Shown: one piece after another, positions 29,106-36,563 of the stretch
How the letters are laid out: each line of letters opens with the position of its first letter
Position numbering within the stretch: position 1 is the first letter of the stretch
Notes under the pieces: model-generated
Told to the model about the DNA's origin: nothing
The model's database searches: none
The model's input: the letters and a program-made list of their open reading frames with translations, nothing else
Assembly (NCBI GenBank): GCA_017513865.1
Contig: JAFWMN010000009.1
Coordinates: 1 to 36,563, forward strand
Direction of reading: 5' to 3'
From: Bacilli bacterium
GTDB taxonomy: Bacteria > Bacillota_I > Bacilli_A > RF39 > UBA660
Length of the DNA: 36,563 nucleotides
Translations under genes and position numbers: made by a program

Positions 29106-29782
29106 TTGATAAATTCCCTAAGAATTTTAGTTAAAGCTCTTTTTTCAATTCTTGAAACATAACTTCTAGAAATGCCTAATTCTTTAGCAATTTCTTTTTG
29201 CGTAATTTCTAAAGAACCATTAAGCCCATATCTTTTTATAATAATTTTCTTTTCTCTAGAAGATAAAACATCTAAATATTGTTTAAGTAATTTAATATTA
29301 TCTTTTGTATGAATATCCAAAGCAAAATCGTGATTAGGTGTTTTTAAAACATCTAAAAAAGTAATCTCATTTCCTTCTTTATCAAAGCCAATTGGCTTAT
29401 CAATACTTATATTTTTATTATTTTTCTTGTTAGATCTAAAAAACATTAGTATTTCATTTTCAATACATCTAGCACAATATGTTGTAAGTCTTGTTTTATG
29501 TTTTAAACTATAACTATCAACCCCTTTAATTAAACCAATAGTGCCAATACTTATTAAATCATCTGAATCATCAATTTTCTGATCATATTTTTTAACTATA
29601 TGGGCAACTAATCTCAAATTGTGTTCAATTAGTTTTCCTCTAGCAAGGCTGTCACCCATATTAGCCCTTTTAATATATTCCTCTTCAATATCTTTGGGTA
29701 ACGGTTCTGGAAACACATTATTAGAATAAGAAGCCGTAAAAATATAAAAGTTTTTAAACAATTTTTTAAATAAATTAAACAA
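29090..29782 (-). CDS. sigK: RNA polymerase sporulation sigma factor, sigma-K
   Basis: A sigma-70-family protein that closely follows sigma-K of Bacillus. It has a hydrophobic pro-sequence ending ...FTASYSNNVFPEPL (compare the Ser-Tyr processing site of pro-sigma-K). Region 2 carries RGKLIEHNLRLVAHIVKKYD, DLISIGTIGLIKGV and TYCARCIENEILMFFR. Region 4 carries QKEIAKELGISRSYVSRIEKRAL. Sigma-K drives late mother-cell genes such as coat genes. The start is best placed at TTG 29782: aggggt lies 8 bases upstream and the pro-sequence would be about 17-18 residues, near the usual 20. An ATG at 29842 in the same frame lacks a ribosome-binding site and would overlap the divergent gene's leader. The gene is uninterrupted (no skin-like element). 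A sigma-E-like -10 (CATATATT, 29808-29801 on minus) lies just upstream. Confidence 0.9.
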   Translation of the reverse strand: MFNLFKKLFKNFYIFTASYSNNVFPEPLPKDIEEEYIKRANMGDSLARGKLIEHNLRLVAHIVKKYDQKIDDSDDLISIGTIGLIKGVDSYSLKHKTRLTTYCARCIENEILMFFRSNKKNNKNISIDKPIGFDKEGNEITFLDVLKTPNHDFALDIHTKDNIKLLKQYLDVLSSREKKIIIKRYGLNGSLEITQKEIAKELGISRSYVSRIEKRALTKILREFIKNKKN

Positions 29783-29862
29783 AACATCAACCCCTACATA
29801 AATATATGAAAAAAAATTAATAAAAATAAAAAAAACATCCATATTAATAAAGGAGGGATAAG

Positions 29863-30054
29863 ATGACACAAAAAGAATTACTTTATATAGAAGATGCAAT
29901 AAATCATGAAAAAAACATTATTAAAATATGTGAAGATACTATTCAAAAAATAGAGAATGAAAAATTAAAAACATTTTTAAAAAAAGAAACAAATGAGCAC
30001 AAAAAAACAAAAGAAAAACTATTAAATAAATTGGAGGAAAAAGCAAGTGAATGA
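29863..30054 (+). CDS. Small helical protein, likely spore-coat associated
   Basis: A 63-aa, Lys/Glu-rich, all-helical protein (MTQKELLYIEDAINHEKNI...). It resembles the small ferritin-like helical proteins found next to CotF-type coat genes in Clostridia and other Bacillota. The ribosome-binding site aaaggaggg is strong. It overlaps the next gene by 8 bases in another frame, so both are made together. Position next to sigK, on the opposite strand, supports a sporulation role. The specific function is unknown. Confidence 0.7.
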   Translation: MTQKELLYIEDAINHEKNIIKICEDTIQKIENEKLKTFLKKETNEHKKTKEKLLNKLEEKASE

Positions 30055-30292
30055 TCAAATACTTTTAGACAATTATTTATTAATATTAAAAAGCACCGTT
30101 GAAGTATATGTCCATGGAACTTTAGAAAGTTCCAATGAAGAAATCAGAAAAATATTAAAAGAAAGTTTAAACGAAACTCTAACTCATCAAGCAAACACTT
30201 ATGATGAAATGACAAGATATGGATGGTATCAAATAAACAATGTAGAATCATCAAAAATAAAAGAAACATTAAATAAAATTAAACAAAAATAA
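30047..30292 (+). CDS. CotF-family spore coat protein
   Basis: An 81-aa protein matching the Coat_F (CotF/YhcQ) family core: LILKSTVEVYVHGTLESSNEEIRKILKESLNETL followed by YDEMTRYGWYQINN. These small ferritin-like helical proteins are made in the mother cell and deposited in the spore coat. The start is GTG 30047, with ggagg at 30033-30037; it overlaps the upstream small gene. It ends at a terminator shared with the converging gene. Confidence 0.85.
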   Translation: MNDQILLDNYLLILKSTVEVYVHGTLESSNEEIRKILKESLNETLTHQANTYDEMTRYGWYQINNVESSKIKETLNKIKQK

Positions 30293-30316
30293 AACACAAC
30301 TTTTGTTGTGTTTTTA
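30293..30316. terminator. Bidirectional terminator between the coat pair and the 30314 gene
   Basis: aacacaac (30293-30300) pairs with gttgtgtt (30305-30312), followed by TTTATC on plus. On the minus strand the same hairpin follows the stop codon of the converging gene and runs into an ATTTTTG tract. Confidence 0.75.
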
Positions 30317-30793
30317 TCTTAAGTGTAAAATCAAATTTGCCAGCCAGCCAGCACCAATAGCAGCTGTTACAAAAGAAAGGACAAAGCAATTAACAAACGA
30401 AGTAGTAATTTCTTTTATATCATTCGAAAAATTAACATTAGGATGAGCTGTTTTAACCATTTGTTTTCCTTTTGATTGACCAGATTCGCTTAACTCGTGT
30501 GTTTTTTCCATATCTTTAATACGCTCCTTTAAATTTTTTAATTCATCTAACTCAACATTTCTAATTTCTTGTGTATCGTCTAAACTTGGTTCAGCTTGTT
30601 GAGTAGAAAATTCATAATTATTAATATTATAGTCCGTGACAGCAGTATCTTGAAACGGTAAATTCTGTGTTAAATCAAATGTATCTTTTTCGTCACTAGA
30701 ACCATTACTAAATATATCTTCAAGAATAGCCATTTTATCTTCAGTTTTCTTACTTTGAAGTTCAAATTCCATAGTGTTTAGTTCGTCGTTCAT
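30314..30793 (-). CDS. Tail-anchored membrane protein, unknown function
   Basis: A 159-aa protein on the minus strand. The first ~90 residues are acidic and probably disordered, followed by a short charged coiled coil (about 82-105) and a single C-terminal hydrophobic segment (about 133-156, SFVTAAIGAGWLANLIL) that would anchor it with the bulk in the cytoplasm. Excellent ribosome-binding site (aaaggagg on minus) and a near-consensus promoter. No family recognised. Confidence 0.75.
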   Translation of the reverse strand: MNDELNTMEFELQSKKTEDKMAILEDIFSNGSSDEKDTFDLTQNLPFQDTAVTDYNINNYEFSTQQAEPSLDDTQEIRNVELDELKNLKERIKDMEKTHELSESGQSKGKQMVKTAHPNVNFSNDIKEITTSFVNCFVLSFVTAAIGAGWLANLILHLR

Positions 30794-30820
30794 AAAGAAA
30801 GCCTCCTTTACTCTAAAAAA

Positions 30821-30849
30821 AGTATACTATAAAACAAATATTTTTTCAA
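30821..30849 (-). promoter_or_regulatory. Promoter of the tail-anchored protein gene
   Basis: On the minus strand TTGAAA (30849-30844), 17 bases, TATACT (30826-30821). Confidence 0.7.
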
Positions 30850-30906
30850 GTAATTTTTATATAATAATTATATAACTCATTAATTATACATAATATATAT
30901 AAACCC

Positions 30907-30936
30907 TTGACTGAAGCTTACTCTTTTTTATATAAT
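30907..30936 (+). promoter_or_regulatory. Promoter of the 30962-32636 operon
   Basis: TTGACT (30907-30912), 18 bases, TATAAT (30931-30936). Confidence 0.7.
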
Positions 30937-30961
30937 TATATTGTAGAAGAGGGCTGATAAA

Positions 30962-31468
30962 ATGAGTGACGAAGAGATAAGAGATACAAGATTAGAAACA
31001 GAATTAATAAATCCGGTATATGATATTATAAATGAAATAATTGAATATAATATAAAAAAATACGATTATAAAGAATATGATTTAGTAAAATTAGTTATGA
31101 TGTTATATAAAGGTGAATATAAATATTTAACTAATGATAATGAATATCGTGACCAGTATATTATGTTAGATGATTATTTCAAAAAACAATATAATCATAG
31201 TATAATAACGTTTGAAATGTTAAAAACACTAGTTAATTTAAAAGGAACCAAAAAATACGATAGTTTAATGAAAGAATTAGCTGAAATTGAAAAAGTCCTC
31301 AGATCAAATGATGGATTAAATGCGGAAAATTTATGTTTACTATCATATCCAATTGAAAATAAAAAATATGATGACATAATGTATTTAATTGAAAGAAATA
31401 TCAGTGTTAAATATGCTATTGCAATCATATATGACAAAATAAAACTAAAAATTGACAATAATTATTAA
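30962..31468 (+). CDS. Protein of unknown function (168 aa)
   Basis: An acidic, probably all-helical cytoplasmic protein rich in Tyr, Asp, Lys and Ile, with no membrane segment or recognisable motif. The ribosome-binding site is agaggg. It is first in a probable operon with the NrtR-like regulator (41-base gap) and a membrane-anchored protein. The family is not recognised. Confidence 0.7.
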   Translation: MSDEEIRDTRLETELINPVYDIINEIIEYNIKKYDYKEYDLVKLVMMLYKGEYKYLTNDNEYRDQYIMLDDYFKKQYNHSIITFEMLKTLVNLKGTKKYDSLMKELAEIEKVLRSNDGLNAENLCLLSYPIENKKYDDIMYLIERNISVKYAIAIIYDKIKLKIDNNY

Positions 31469-31509
31469 TGTTTATATAATATTTACACTTTATTAGAAAG
31501 GAAGTATTC

Positions 31510-32166
31510 ATGGAAAATTCTAATAATGAAATTGAAAATTTACTTATAATATGTGCAGCAGATGAAGGCAAATTAAAAGTTTTACTCAAAAAAAGAGAAA
31601 AAGAACCATATTTTGGTTATTGGATTTTACCAAGTGAGTTTATTGATAATAATACAACCATGGAAGAAAGTATTAAACAAATATTTGAAGAAATAAGTCC
31701 TATTGAATATAATTATTCATATGAAGATAAGACATTTGATGCTTTAAACAGATATGAAAACAAAAGAGTATTTGCCTTAACAAATGTTGTAATAACTGAT
31801 AAACAACTAGTAGATTTAAAAAAAGAAAAAGAAAATACCGAATGGTTTAACATCGATGAACTTCCAAAAATAGGTTTTGACCATAAAGAAATTTTAGAAA
31901 AAGTATCAAAAGAAATAAAATATAAAATAGCTTGTAATTATCACGACATATTATTATATTTATTTCCAAGTGATTTTACATTAACTGAACTACAAATATT
32001 TTATGAAAATATAACTAGTGATGAAGAAGCCAGAAAAAATTTTAAGAAAAAGATACTATCTCAAGATTTGATTAATGATACAGGAATAAAAGATAACTTA
32101 GGAAGTGGCAGACCAAGTACATTATATAGATTTAATGTAGACAAAATGAGGGGGATAAGGTTATGA
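31510..32166 (+). CDS. NrtR-like regulator: degenerate Nudix domain plus winged helix
   Basis: A 218-aa protein with a Nudix fold at the N-terminus (about 1-135). The Nudix box is recognisable but altered (GYWILPSEFIDNNTTMEESIKQIFEEIS; the catalytic REUXEE core reads KQIFEE), as is usual for NrtR-type sensors that bind but do not hydrolyse a nucleotide. The C-terminal winged-helix domain (about 140-218) includes YHDILLYLFPSDFTLTELQ and the GSGRPSTLYRF wing, typical of COG4111/NrtR. NrtR proteins repress NAD-metabolism genes in response to ADP-ribose; none is adjacent here, so the regulon is unknown. Its stop overlaps the next start (ATGA). Confidence 0.82.
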   Translation: MENSNNEIENLLIICAADEGKLKVLLKKREKEPYFGYWILPSEFIDNNTTMEESIKQIFEEISPIEYNYSYEDKTFDALNRYENKRVFALTNVVITDKQLVDLKKEKENTEWFNIDELPKIGFDHKEILEKVSKEIKYKIACNYHDILLYLFPSDFTLTELQIFYENITSDEEARKNFKKKILSQDLINDTGIKDNLGSGRPSTLYRFNVDKMRGIRL

Positions 32167-32636
32167 AAGACGAATTAGGTTTACAAAAACTACTAAAAAT
32201 ACTATTTATTATAATTTTAGTATGTATTATATTTGCTTTAATATTTAAAGGTATAACAACTATTACTAGAAAACATAAAGCTCCAAAAAAAGAAGCAGAA
32301 CAAGCAGAAAAAAAAGCAGAAAAAAAAGAAACTGAAGAAGCTCAAATAATAGAAAATGTTACATATAATGATCTAGAAGGTAGAATAAAATTAGCTGCTG
32401 AAAGATATGAAAATGACAATTATCAAGGTAAATTAGAAAGTACTGAAACATATATATTAAAATATGACATGCTAAAAGAAAAAGGATACATAGAGAAAAA
32501 ATTAATAGATCCTAATAGCGGGGAAGAGTGTGCTGGATATGTTATATTTAAAAAAATGGAAGCAAAGATATCATATACCCCATATATCAAATGTGGGAAC
32601 AATTATCAAACAGTCGGATATGACGCCTCTAACTAA
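32163..32636 (+). CDS. Membrane-anchored protein, unknown function
   Basis: A 157-aa protein with an N-terminal transmembrane helix (about 11-31), a Lys/Glu/Ala-rich linker (about 38-60), and an extracytoplasmic domain with two Cys (GEECAGYV and YIKCGNNY) that may form a disulfide. It is translationally coupled to the NrtR-like gene by an ATGA overlap. The C-terminal pattern recalls small pilin-like or secreted domains common in gut Bacillota, but no family is assigned. Confidence 0.75.
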   Translation: MKDELGLQKLLKILFIIILVCIIFALIFKGITTITRKHKAPKKEAEQAEKKAEKKETEEAQIIENVTYNDLEGRIKLAAERYENDNYQGKLESTETYILKYDMLKEKGYIEKKLIDPNSGEECAGYVIFKKMEAKISYTPYIKCGNNYQTVGYDASN

Positions 32637-32638
32637 AT

Positions 32639-32666
32639 TTGACAAATTGTATTATTAATGTATAAT
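32639..32666 (+). promoter_or_regulatory. Consensus promoter of the 32691 gene
   Basis: A perfect TTGACA (32639-32644), 16 bases, and a perfect TATAAT (32661-32666), the strongest match in the window. Confidence 0.8.
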
Positions 32667-32690
32667 ACTAACCCGAGAGGGGGATAAAAT

Positions 32691-33008
32691 ATGAAACTTG
32701 ATAGAAAAATTATTAGAGTTGTAGTATTACCATGTAATGTAGAATCAATATGTCCAAAATGTGCTTTAAGACACTTATCAGATTGTAATGAAGACATATA
32801 TGATGTTATAAAACCATTAAGAAAAGATTCACCAATAGAAGAATGTTACGAAACAGGTGTTAAAAGAGTCGTAACACAATGTAGTAAATTCAGACCTAAA
32901 CCTACCGAAAAAGTAAAAGTAAATCCGAATTTTACATGGGAATATGAAGGTTATGGCGAGAATCGAAAACTTGTATATGTTGAAAAAAAGAAAAATAGAA
33001 ATAAATAA
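32691..33008 (+). CDS. Small Cys-containing protein, possible zinc binding, unknown function
   Basis: A 105-aa basic protein with six Cys: one in VLPCNV, a CPKCALRHLSDC cluster (C-x2-C-x7-C), one in EECYE and one in QCSKF. The spacing fits a small metal-binding domain. The C-terminus is Lys-rich (KKKNRNK). It is preceded by a consensus promoter and a strong gaggggga ribosome-binding site, so high expression is likely. Immediately upstream of the str operon. The family is not recognised. Confidence 0.7.
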   Translation: MKLDRKIIRVVVLPCNVESICPKCALRHLSDCNEDIYDVIKPLRKDSPIEECYETGVKRVVTQCSKFRPKPTEKVKVNPNFTWEYEGYGENRKLVYVEKKKNRNK

Positions 33009-33018
33009 CAAAAAAATA

Positions 33019-33047
33019 TTGACATATTAATTATTAAGTGATATATT
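33019..33047 (+). promoter_or_regulatory. Promoter of the str (rpsL-rpsG-fusA) operon
   Basis: TTGACA (33019-33024), 17 bases, TATATT (33042-33047); transcript start is expected near 33055. Confidence 0.8.
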
Positions 33048-33059
33048 TAATATGCTTTT

Positions 33060-33093
33060 GATTAAAGGTTTACTAATAAGTAAATCTTTAATT
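33060..33093 (+). promoter_or_regulatory. Strong hairpin in the rpsL leader
   Basis: attaaaggtttact (33061-33074) pairs with agtaaatctttaat (33079-33092) over 14 positions with one G-U, around an AATA loop. It starts within a few bases of the predicted 5' end of the str mRNA and has no T run, so it is not a terminator. It may stabilise the mRNA or take part in autoregulation. Confidence 0.5.
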
Positions 33094-33143
33094 AAGTTTA
33101 AAAATGAAACACCTGGATGTGTGTAATGAGAGGAGGAAAAATT

Positions 33144-33557
33144 GTGCCAACTATTAATCAATTAGTAAGAAAGAGAAGAAAAGATAAAACAAAGAAAAGC
33201 AAATCACCAATGTTAGGTATTGGTTTAAATAGTAAAGATAAAAAAATAACAAACACAAATTCACCACAAAAACGTGGAGTATGTACTCGTGTAGGAACAA
33301 AGACACCTAAAAAACCAAACTCAGCTCTTCGTAAATATGCTCGTGTTAGACTTTCAAACGGAAAAGAAGTAGACACTTATATTCCTGGTGAAGGACATAA
33401 CCTTCAGGAGCACTCTGTAGTATTAGTTCGTGGCGGACGTGTTAAAGACCTAATCGGTGTACGTTATCATATTATTCGTGGAACTATGGATACAGCCGGA
33501 GTTGAAGCAAGACGTCAAGGACGTTCAAAATATGGTGCAAAAAAACCAAAAAAATAA
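33144..33557 (+). CDS. rpsL: Ribosomal protein uS12
   Basis: A 137-aa 30S decoding-site protein with the family start [14 protein letters not shown] and conserved blocks [22 protein letters not shown] (Lys at the classical streptomycin-sensitivity position in TPKKPNSA) and [23 protein letters not shown]. The correct start is GTG 33144, with aggagg at 33131-33136; it gives exactly the usual length. First gene of the str operon. Confidence 0.98.
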   Translation: MPTINQLVRKRRKDKTKKSKSPMLGIGLNSKDKKITNTNSPQKRGVCTRVGTKTPKKPNSALRKYARVRLSNGKEVDTYIPGEGHNLQEHSVVLVRGGRVKDLIGVRYHIIRGTMDTAGVEARRQGRSKYGAKKPKK

Positions 33558-33576
33558 TATAGAAGGAGGAATATAA

Positions 33577-34044
33577 ATGCGTAAAAGAGCTGCAGTAAAA
33601 AGAGATGTATTACCAGATCCTTTATATAAATCTAAAGTTGTAACAAAATTAATTAACCAAATAATGCTAGATGGTAAAAAAGGAACTGCTCAAACAATTC
33701 TTTATGATGCCTTTAATATGATTAAAGAAAAAACAAATGAAGAACCAATAGATGTGTTTAATAAAGCATTAGAAAACATAAAACCTGCTCTAGAAGTAAA
33801 AACTAGACGTGTAGGTGGCGCTAACTACCCAGTTCCAATTGAAGTAAAAGCCGATCGCGCGCAAGCTTTAGGGTTGAGATGGTTAGTTCAATATTCGCGT
33901 TTAAGAGGCGGCCACTCAATGGCTGAAAATTTAGCTAATGAAATCATGGATGCCGCAAACGGTGTCGGAGCTTCTGTTAAGAAACGTGAAGAAACTCACA
34001 GAATGGCCGAGGCTAATAAAGCCTTTGCTCATTATAGATGGTAA
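33577..34044 (+). CDS. rpsG: Ribosomal protein uS7
   Basis: A 155-aa 16S rRNA-binding assembly protein of the 30S head. Conserved blocks include [33 protein letters not shown]-type AQALGLRWL and [21 protein letters not shown]. The ribosome-binding site is agaaggagg. It lies 19 bases after rpsL; in other bacteria S7 represses its own operon at the rpsL-rpsG junction, but no comparable structure is obvious in this short gap. Confidence 0.98.
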   Translation: MRKRAAVKRDVLPDPLYKSKVVTKLINQIMLDGKKGTAQTILYDAFNMIKEKTNEEPIDVFNKALENIKPALEVKTRRVGGANYPVPIEVKADRAQALGLRWLVQYSRLRGGHSMAENLANEIMDAANGVGASVKKREETHRMAEANKAFAHYRW

Positions 34045-34062
34045 TAGAAAGGAAAAATGTAT

Positions 34063-36135
34063 ATGGCACGTGAATATAGCTTAGAAAAAACCCGTAACAT
34101 TGGAATAATGGCACATATTGATGCCGGAAAAACAACATGCACGGAAAGAGTTTTATTCCACACGCATAAAATCCATAAAATTGGTGAAACACATGATGGT
34201 GAATCACAAATGGACTGGATGGAACAAGAACAAGAACGTGGAATAACCATAACTTCTGCTGCCACTACAGCTTATTGGAAAGGGTATAGATTAAACATTA
34301 TCGATACCCCAGGACACGTTGACTTTACCGTTGAAGTTCAAAGATCACTTCGTGTCTTAGATGGTGCTGTTGCTTTAATAGATGCTCAAGCAGGTGTTGA
34401 ACCACAAACCGAAACTGTTTGGAGACAAGCTGATGAATATAAAGTACCAAGAATGATCTTTGCCAATAAGATGGATAAAATGGGAGCTGATTTTGAATAC
34501 AGTTTAAAAAGTATTGATGATAGGTTAGGCGTTAATGCTAAACCAATTGAATGGCCAATAGGCGCTGAAAGCGATTTTAACGGTATTATTGATATCGTTA
34601 CAGGAACCGCTTATAAATATGATGGTAAACAAGAAGAAGAACCAGAAATTATTGATATTCCTGATAATTTAATAGCAATAGTTGAAGAAAAGAGAAATGA
34701 ACTTATTGAGGCTGTTGCGGAATTCGATGATGAATTAATGACAAAATATTTAGAAGGAGAAGAAATTTCTGTAGAACTAATTAAAAAAGCAATTAGAAAA
34801 GGAACTCTAGAAGTTAAATTCTTCCCTGTAATGTGTGGAACCGCACTAGGAAATAAAGGTGTTAAATTATTACTAGATGCTATCGTAGATTACATGCCTG
34901 CTCCAACTGATGTTGAATCTATTTCTGGTGTAGACATGAGAGGTAACGAGATAGTAAGACACCCAAGCGATTCAGAACCATTTAGTGCTCTAGCATTTAA
35001 AGTTATGACTGATCCTTTTGTTGGTCGTCTAACTTTTGTTAGAATATATTCAGGACACTTATCAAGTGGTTCATATGTCTTAAATGCTAATAAAGACAAA
35101 AAAGAAAGAGTTGGAAGATTACTTCAAATGCATGCTAATAACAGAGAAGAAATCTCTGAGGTGTATACTGGAGATATTGCTGCAGTAATTGGTCTTAAAG
35201 ATACAACTACTGGAGACACATTATGTGACGAAAAACATGCTTGTATTTTAGCACCTATGGAATTCCCAGAACCAGTTTTGGAACTTGCAATTGAACCAAA
35301 ATCAAAAGCTGACCAAGACAAAATGGCTCTAGCTCTGCAAAAATTAGCTGAAGAAGATCCAACTTTTAGAGCTACTACTGACCATGAAACAGGACAAACA
35401 ATTATTGCTGGTGTTGGAGAACTTCACCTAGATATTATTGTTGACCGTATGAAAAGAGAATTTGGGGTTGAAGCTAATATCGGGCAACCACAAGTTTCAT
35501 ATAGAGAAACTATTAGAACTGCTGCCGATTGTGAAGGAAAACATATTAAACAATCAGGTGGTCGTGGACAATACGGACACGTATGGGTTAAATTTGAACC
35601 AAATCCAGGCAAAGGTTATGAATTTGTCGACGCTGTAGTTGGTGGTGTTGTTCCAAGAGAATACATCCCAGTTGTTGATAAAGGTCTGCAAGAAGCTATG
35701 CAATCAGGTATCTTAGCTGGTTACCCATTAATGGATGTTAAAGCAACATTATTTGATGGTTCATACCACGATGTTGACTCATCAGAAATGGCTTTCAAAG
35801 TTGCTGCTAGCTTAGCTTTAAAAGAAGCTAAAAAGAAATGTGATCCAGTACTTTTAGAGCCAATTATGAGTGTTGAAGTTGTTGTTCCAGAAGAATTCTT
35901 AGGAACAGTAATGGGAGATATTACTGCGAGAAGAGGTAAACCAATGGGACAAGAATCTAGAGGCAATGCTTTAGTCATTAAAGCTATGATGCCACTTTCA
36001 GAAATGTTTGGATATGTTACTTCATTAAGATCAAATACACAAGGTAGAGGCACATTTACTCCAACATTTGATCACTATGAAGAAGTTCCAAGAAACATCA
36101 CTGAAGAAATAATCAAAAAAAATGGTGTAAATTAA
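34063..36135 (+). CDS. fusA: Elongation factor G
   Basis: A 690-aa translational GTPase that drives tRNA-mRNA translocation and ribosome recycling. G1 AHIDAGKT (17-24), the switch I region [17 protein letters not shown] and NKMDK are present, followed by domains II-V ending in [13 protein letters not shown]. The start is placed at ATG 34063 ([20 protein letters not shown]), 9 bases after aaagga; the ATG at 34057 in the same frame is too close to it. It lies 18 bases after rpsG in the usual order. Confidence 0.98.
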   Translation: MAREYSLEKTRNIGIMAHIDAGKTTCTERVLFHTHKIHKIGETHDGESQMDWMEQEQERGITITSAATTAYWKGYRLNIIDTPGHVDFTVEVQRSLRVLDGAVALIDAQAGVEPQTETVWRQADEYKVPRMIFANKMDKMGADFEYSLKSIDDRLGVNAKPIEWPIGAESDFNGIIDIVTGTAYKYDGKQEEEPEIIDIPDNLIAIVEEKRNELIEAVAEFDDELMTKYLEGEEISVELIKKAIRKGTLEVKFFPVMCGTALGNKGVKLLLDAIVDYMPAPTDVESISGVDMRGNEIVRHPSDSEPFSALAFKVMTDPFVGRLTFVRIYSGHLSSGSYVLNANKDKKERVGRLLQMHANNREEISEVYTGDIAAVIGLKDTTTGDTLCDEKHACILAPMEFPEPVLELAIEPKSKADQDKMALALQKLAEEDPTFRATTDHETGQTIIAGVGELHLDIIVDRMKREFGVEANIGQPQVSYRETIRTAADCEGKHIKQSGGRGQYGHVWVKFEPNPGKGYEFVDAVVGGVVPREYIPVVDKGLQEAMQSGILAGYPLMDVKATLFDGSYHDVDSSEMAFKVAASLALKEAKKKCDPVLLEPIMSVEVVVPEEFLGTVMGDITARRGKPMGQESRGNALVIKAMMPLSEMFGYVTSLRSNTQGRGTFTPTFDHYEEVPRNITEEIIKKNGVN

Positions 36136-36144
36136 TAAAATAAG

Positions 36145-36173
36145 TTGAAATTTTACAAAAGCCATGTTAAAAT
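36145..36173 (+). promoter_or_regulatory. Promoter of tuf
   Basis: TTGAAA (36145-36150), 17 bases, TAAAAT (36168-36173). No terminator separates fusA from tuf, so tuf has both operon and own transcription. Confidence 0.6.
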
Positions 36174-36206
36174 TATTAATGTAATAAGAAAAAGGAGGAA
36201 TATAAA

Positions 36207-36467
36207 ATGGCAAAAGAAAAATTTGATCGTTCAAAACCACATGTTAATATTGGTACAATTGGTCACGTTGACCATGGTAAAACAACATTAACAGCTGCAA
36301 TCAGTAAATATTTATCTGGAAAGGGATTAGCTAAATTCGAAGACTATTCAGAAATCGATAAAGCTCCTGAAGAAAGAGAACGTGGTATTACAATTAATAC
36401 TGCACATATTGAATATGAAACTGAAAAAAGACACTACGCACACGTAGACTGCCCAGGCCACGCTGAT
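36207..36467 (+). CDS. tuf: Elongation factor Tu, N-terminal part (broken by a chimeric junction)
   Basis: ATG 36207 behind aaaggagg. The first 87 residues are normal EF-Tu: [21 protein letters not shown] (G1), the switch I region [17 protein letters not shown], and DCPGHAD (G3). After Asp87 (36467) the expected Tyr-Val-Lys-Asn-Met-Ile is absent and an unrelated sequence begins, so the gene is incomplete here for what looks like an assembly reason rather than a biological one. Confidence 0.9.
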
Positions 36468-36563
36468 ATCCGTCTGAACGGTGCTGATCCCGGTGAGATC
36501 CGTGAAAAGCTCGGAAAAGTATTCGGCATCAGTTCATTCTCATTCACGGAAAAGATCAATTCC
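36468..36563 (+). other. Foreign-looking sequence at the contig end (ThiI-like coding fragment)
   Basis: The last 96 bases have about 47% G+C against about 30% elsewhere, and different codon use (cgt, ctg, ggt, gac-type codons). In the tuf frame they encode a segment with [20 protein letters not shown], which resembles the THUMP region of ThiI (tRNA 4-thiouridine synthase). The switch lies in the conserved DCPGHAD codons of tuf. Most likely a misassembled join to another organism. Confidence 0.7.

Noticed and set aside
29795..29806. Sigma-K-like promoter (AC-N16-CATA) for the coat pair
   Set aside because: The -10 continuation does not match CATANNNTA well (CATAAATATA), and such A/T-rich matches are expected by chance here.
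33117..33143. 9-residue N-terminal extension of S12 from ATG 33117
   Set aside because: It lacks a ribosome-binding site, and the GTG start at 33144 gives the exact family length; the extension includes the real Shine-Dalgarno sequence.
1..36563. CRISPR arrays, tRNA or rRNA genes, insertion sequences, prophage or integration sites
   Set aside because: No regularly spaced repeats, cloverleaf sequences, transposase or integrase motifs or terminal inverted repeats were found on either strand by reading.

Overview
The window reads as chromosomal DNA of a low-G+C Bacillota (roughly 30% G+C by eye; standard genetic code, with tgg for Trp and tga used only as stop). Gene order is Firmicute-like: yqfC-yqfD-ybeY-dgkA-era-yqzL-recO, sepF-divIVA-ileS and rpsL-rpsG-fusA-tuf. 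Pyruvate:ferredoxin oxidoreductase points to an anaerobe. yqfC, yqfD, a sigma-K homologue and a CotF-type coat pair point to a spore former or a recent descendant of one. The last ~96 bases look like a different, more G+C-rich genome joined inside tuf, so the sequence is probably a metagenomic contig with a chimeric end.

Layout. 1-2008: 3' part of a large Cys-containing surface protein with Listeria-Bacteroides-type repeats, and a membrane-anchored companion. 2009-5432: monocistronic nifJ/por. 5433-7905: recG flanked by two candidate small RNAs, one antisense to its 5' region and one after its 3' end. 7946-9804: a COG2509-type flavoprotein and a HAD phosphatase. 9820-11981: a leader with an attenuator-like hairpin and an overlapping upstream ORF, then two tandem metallophosphoesterase paralogues, the first lacking every metal-ligand motif. 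12025-13830: a membrane protein overlapping a putative amidoligase. 13831-16091: DUF1292 protein, a 47-aa protein and a Glu/Pro-repeat coiled-coil protein. 16142-16448: short NfeD-like membrane protein.

16450-22300 is a dense conserved cluster: yqfC, a frameshifted yqfD, a VanZ-family gene where phoH usually sits, ybeY, dgkA, an unknown 356-aa gene, era, yqzL and recO. 22322-22640 looks like a complete type I toxin-antitoxin locus: a 27-aa hydrophobic peptide mRNA and a convergent antisense RNA, each with promoter and terminator. 22736-23392 encodes a membrane-anchored protein. 23441-24984 is a T-box with an unusually short 5' part and glycyl-tRNA synthetase. 25058-29105 holds sepF, divIVA, a classical Ile T-box and ileS, meeting sigK tail to tail at a shared terminator. 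29863-30312 is the coat-protein pair. 30314-33008 holds small membrane and unknown proteins and an NrtR-like regulator. 33019 to the end is the str operon and the start of tuf.

Most transcription units show a sigma-A promoter (TTGACA/TATAAT-like, 16-18 bp spacer) and an intrinsic terminator that starts at or includes the stop codon. No tRNA, rRNA, CRISPR array or insertion sequence was seen. All assignments come from reading motifs and gene order; no database search was run.
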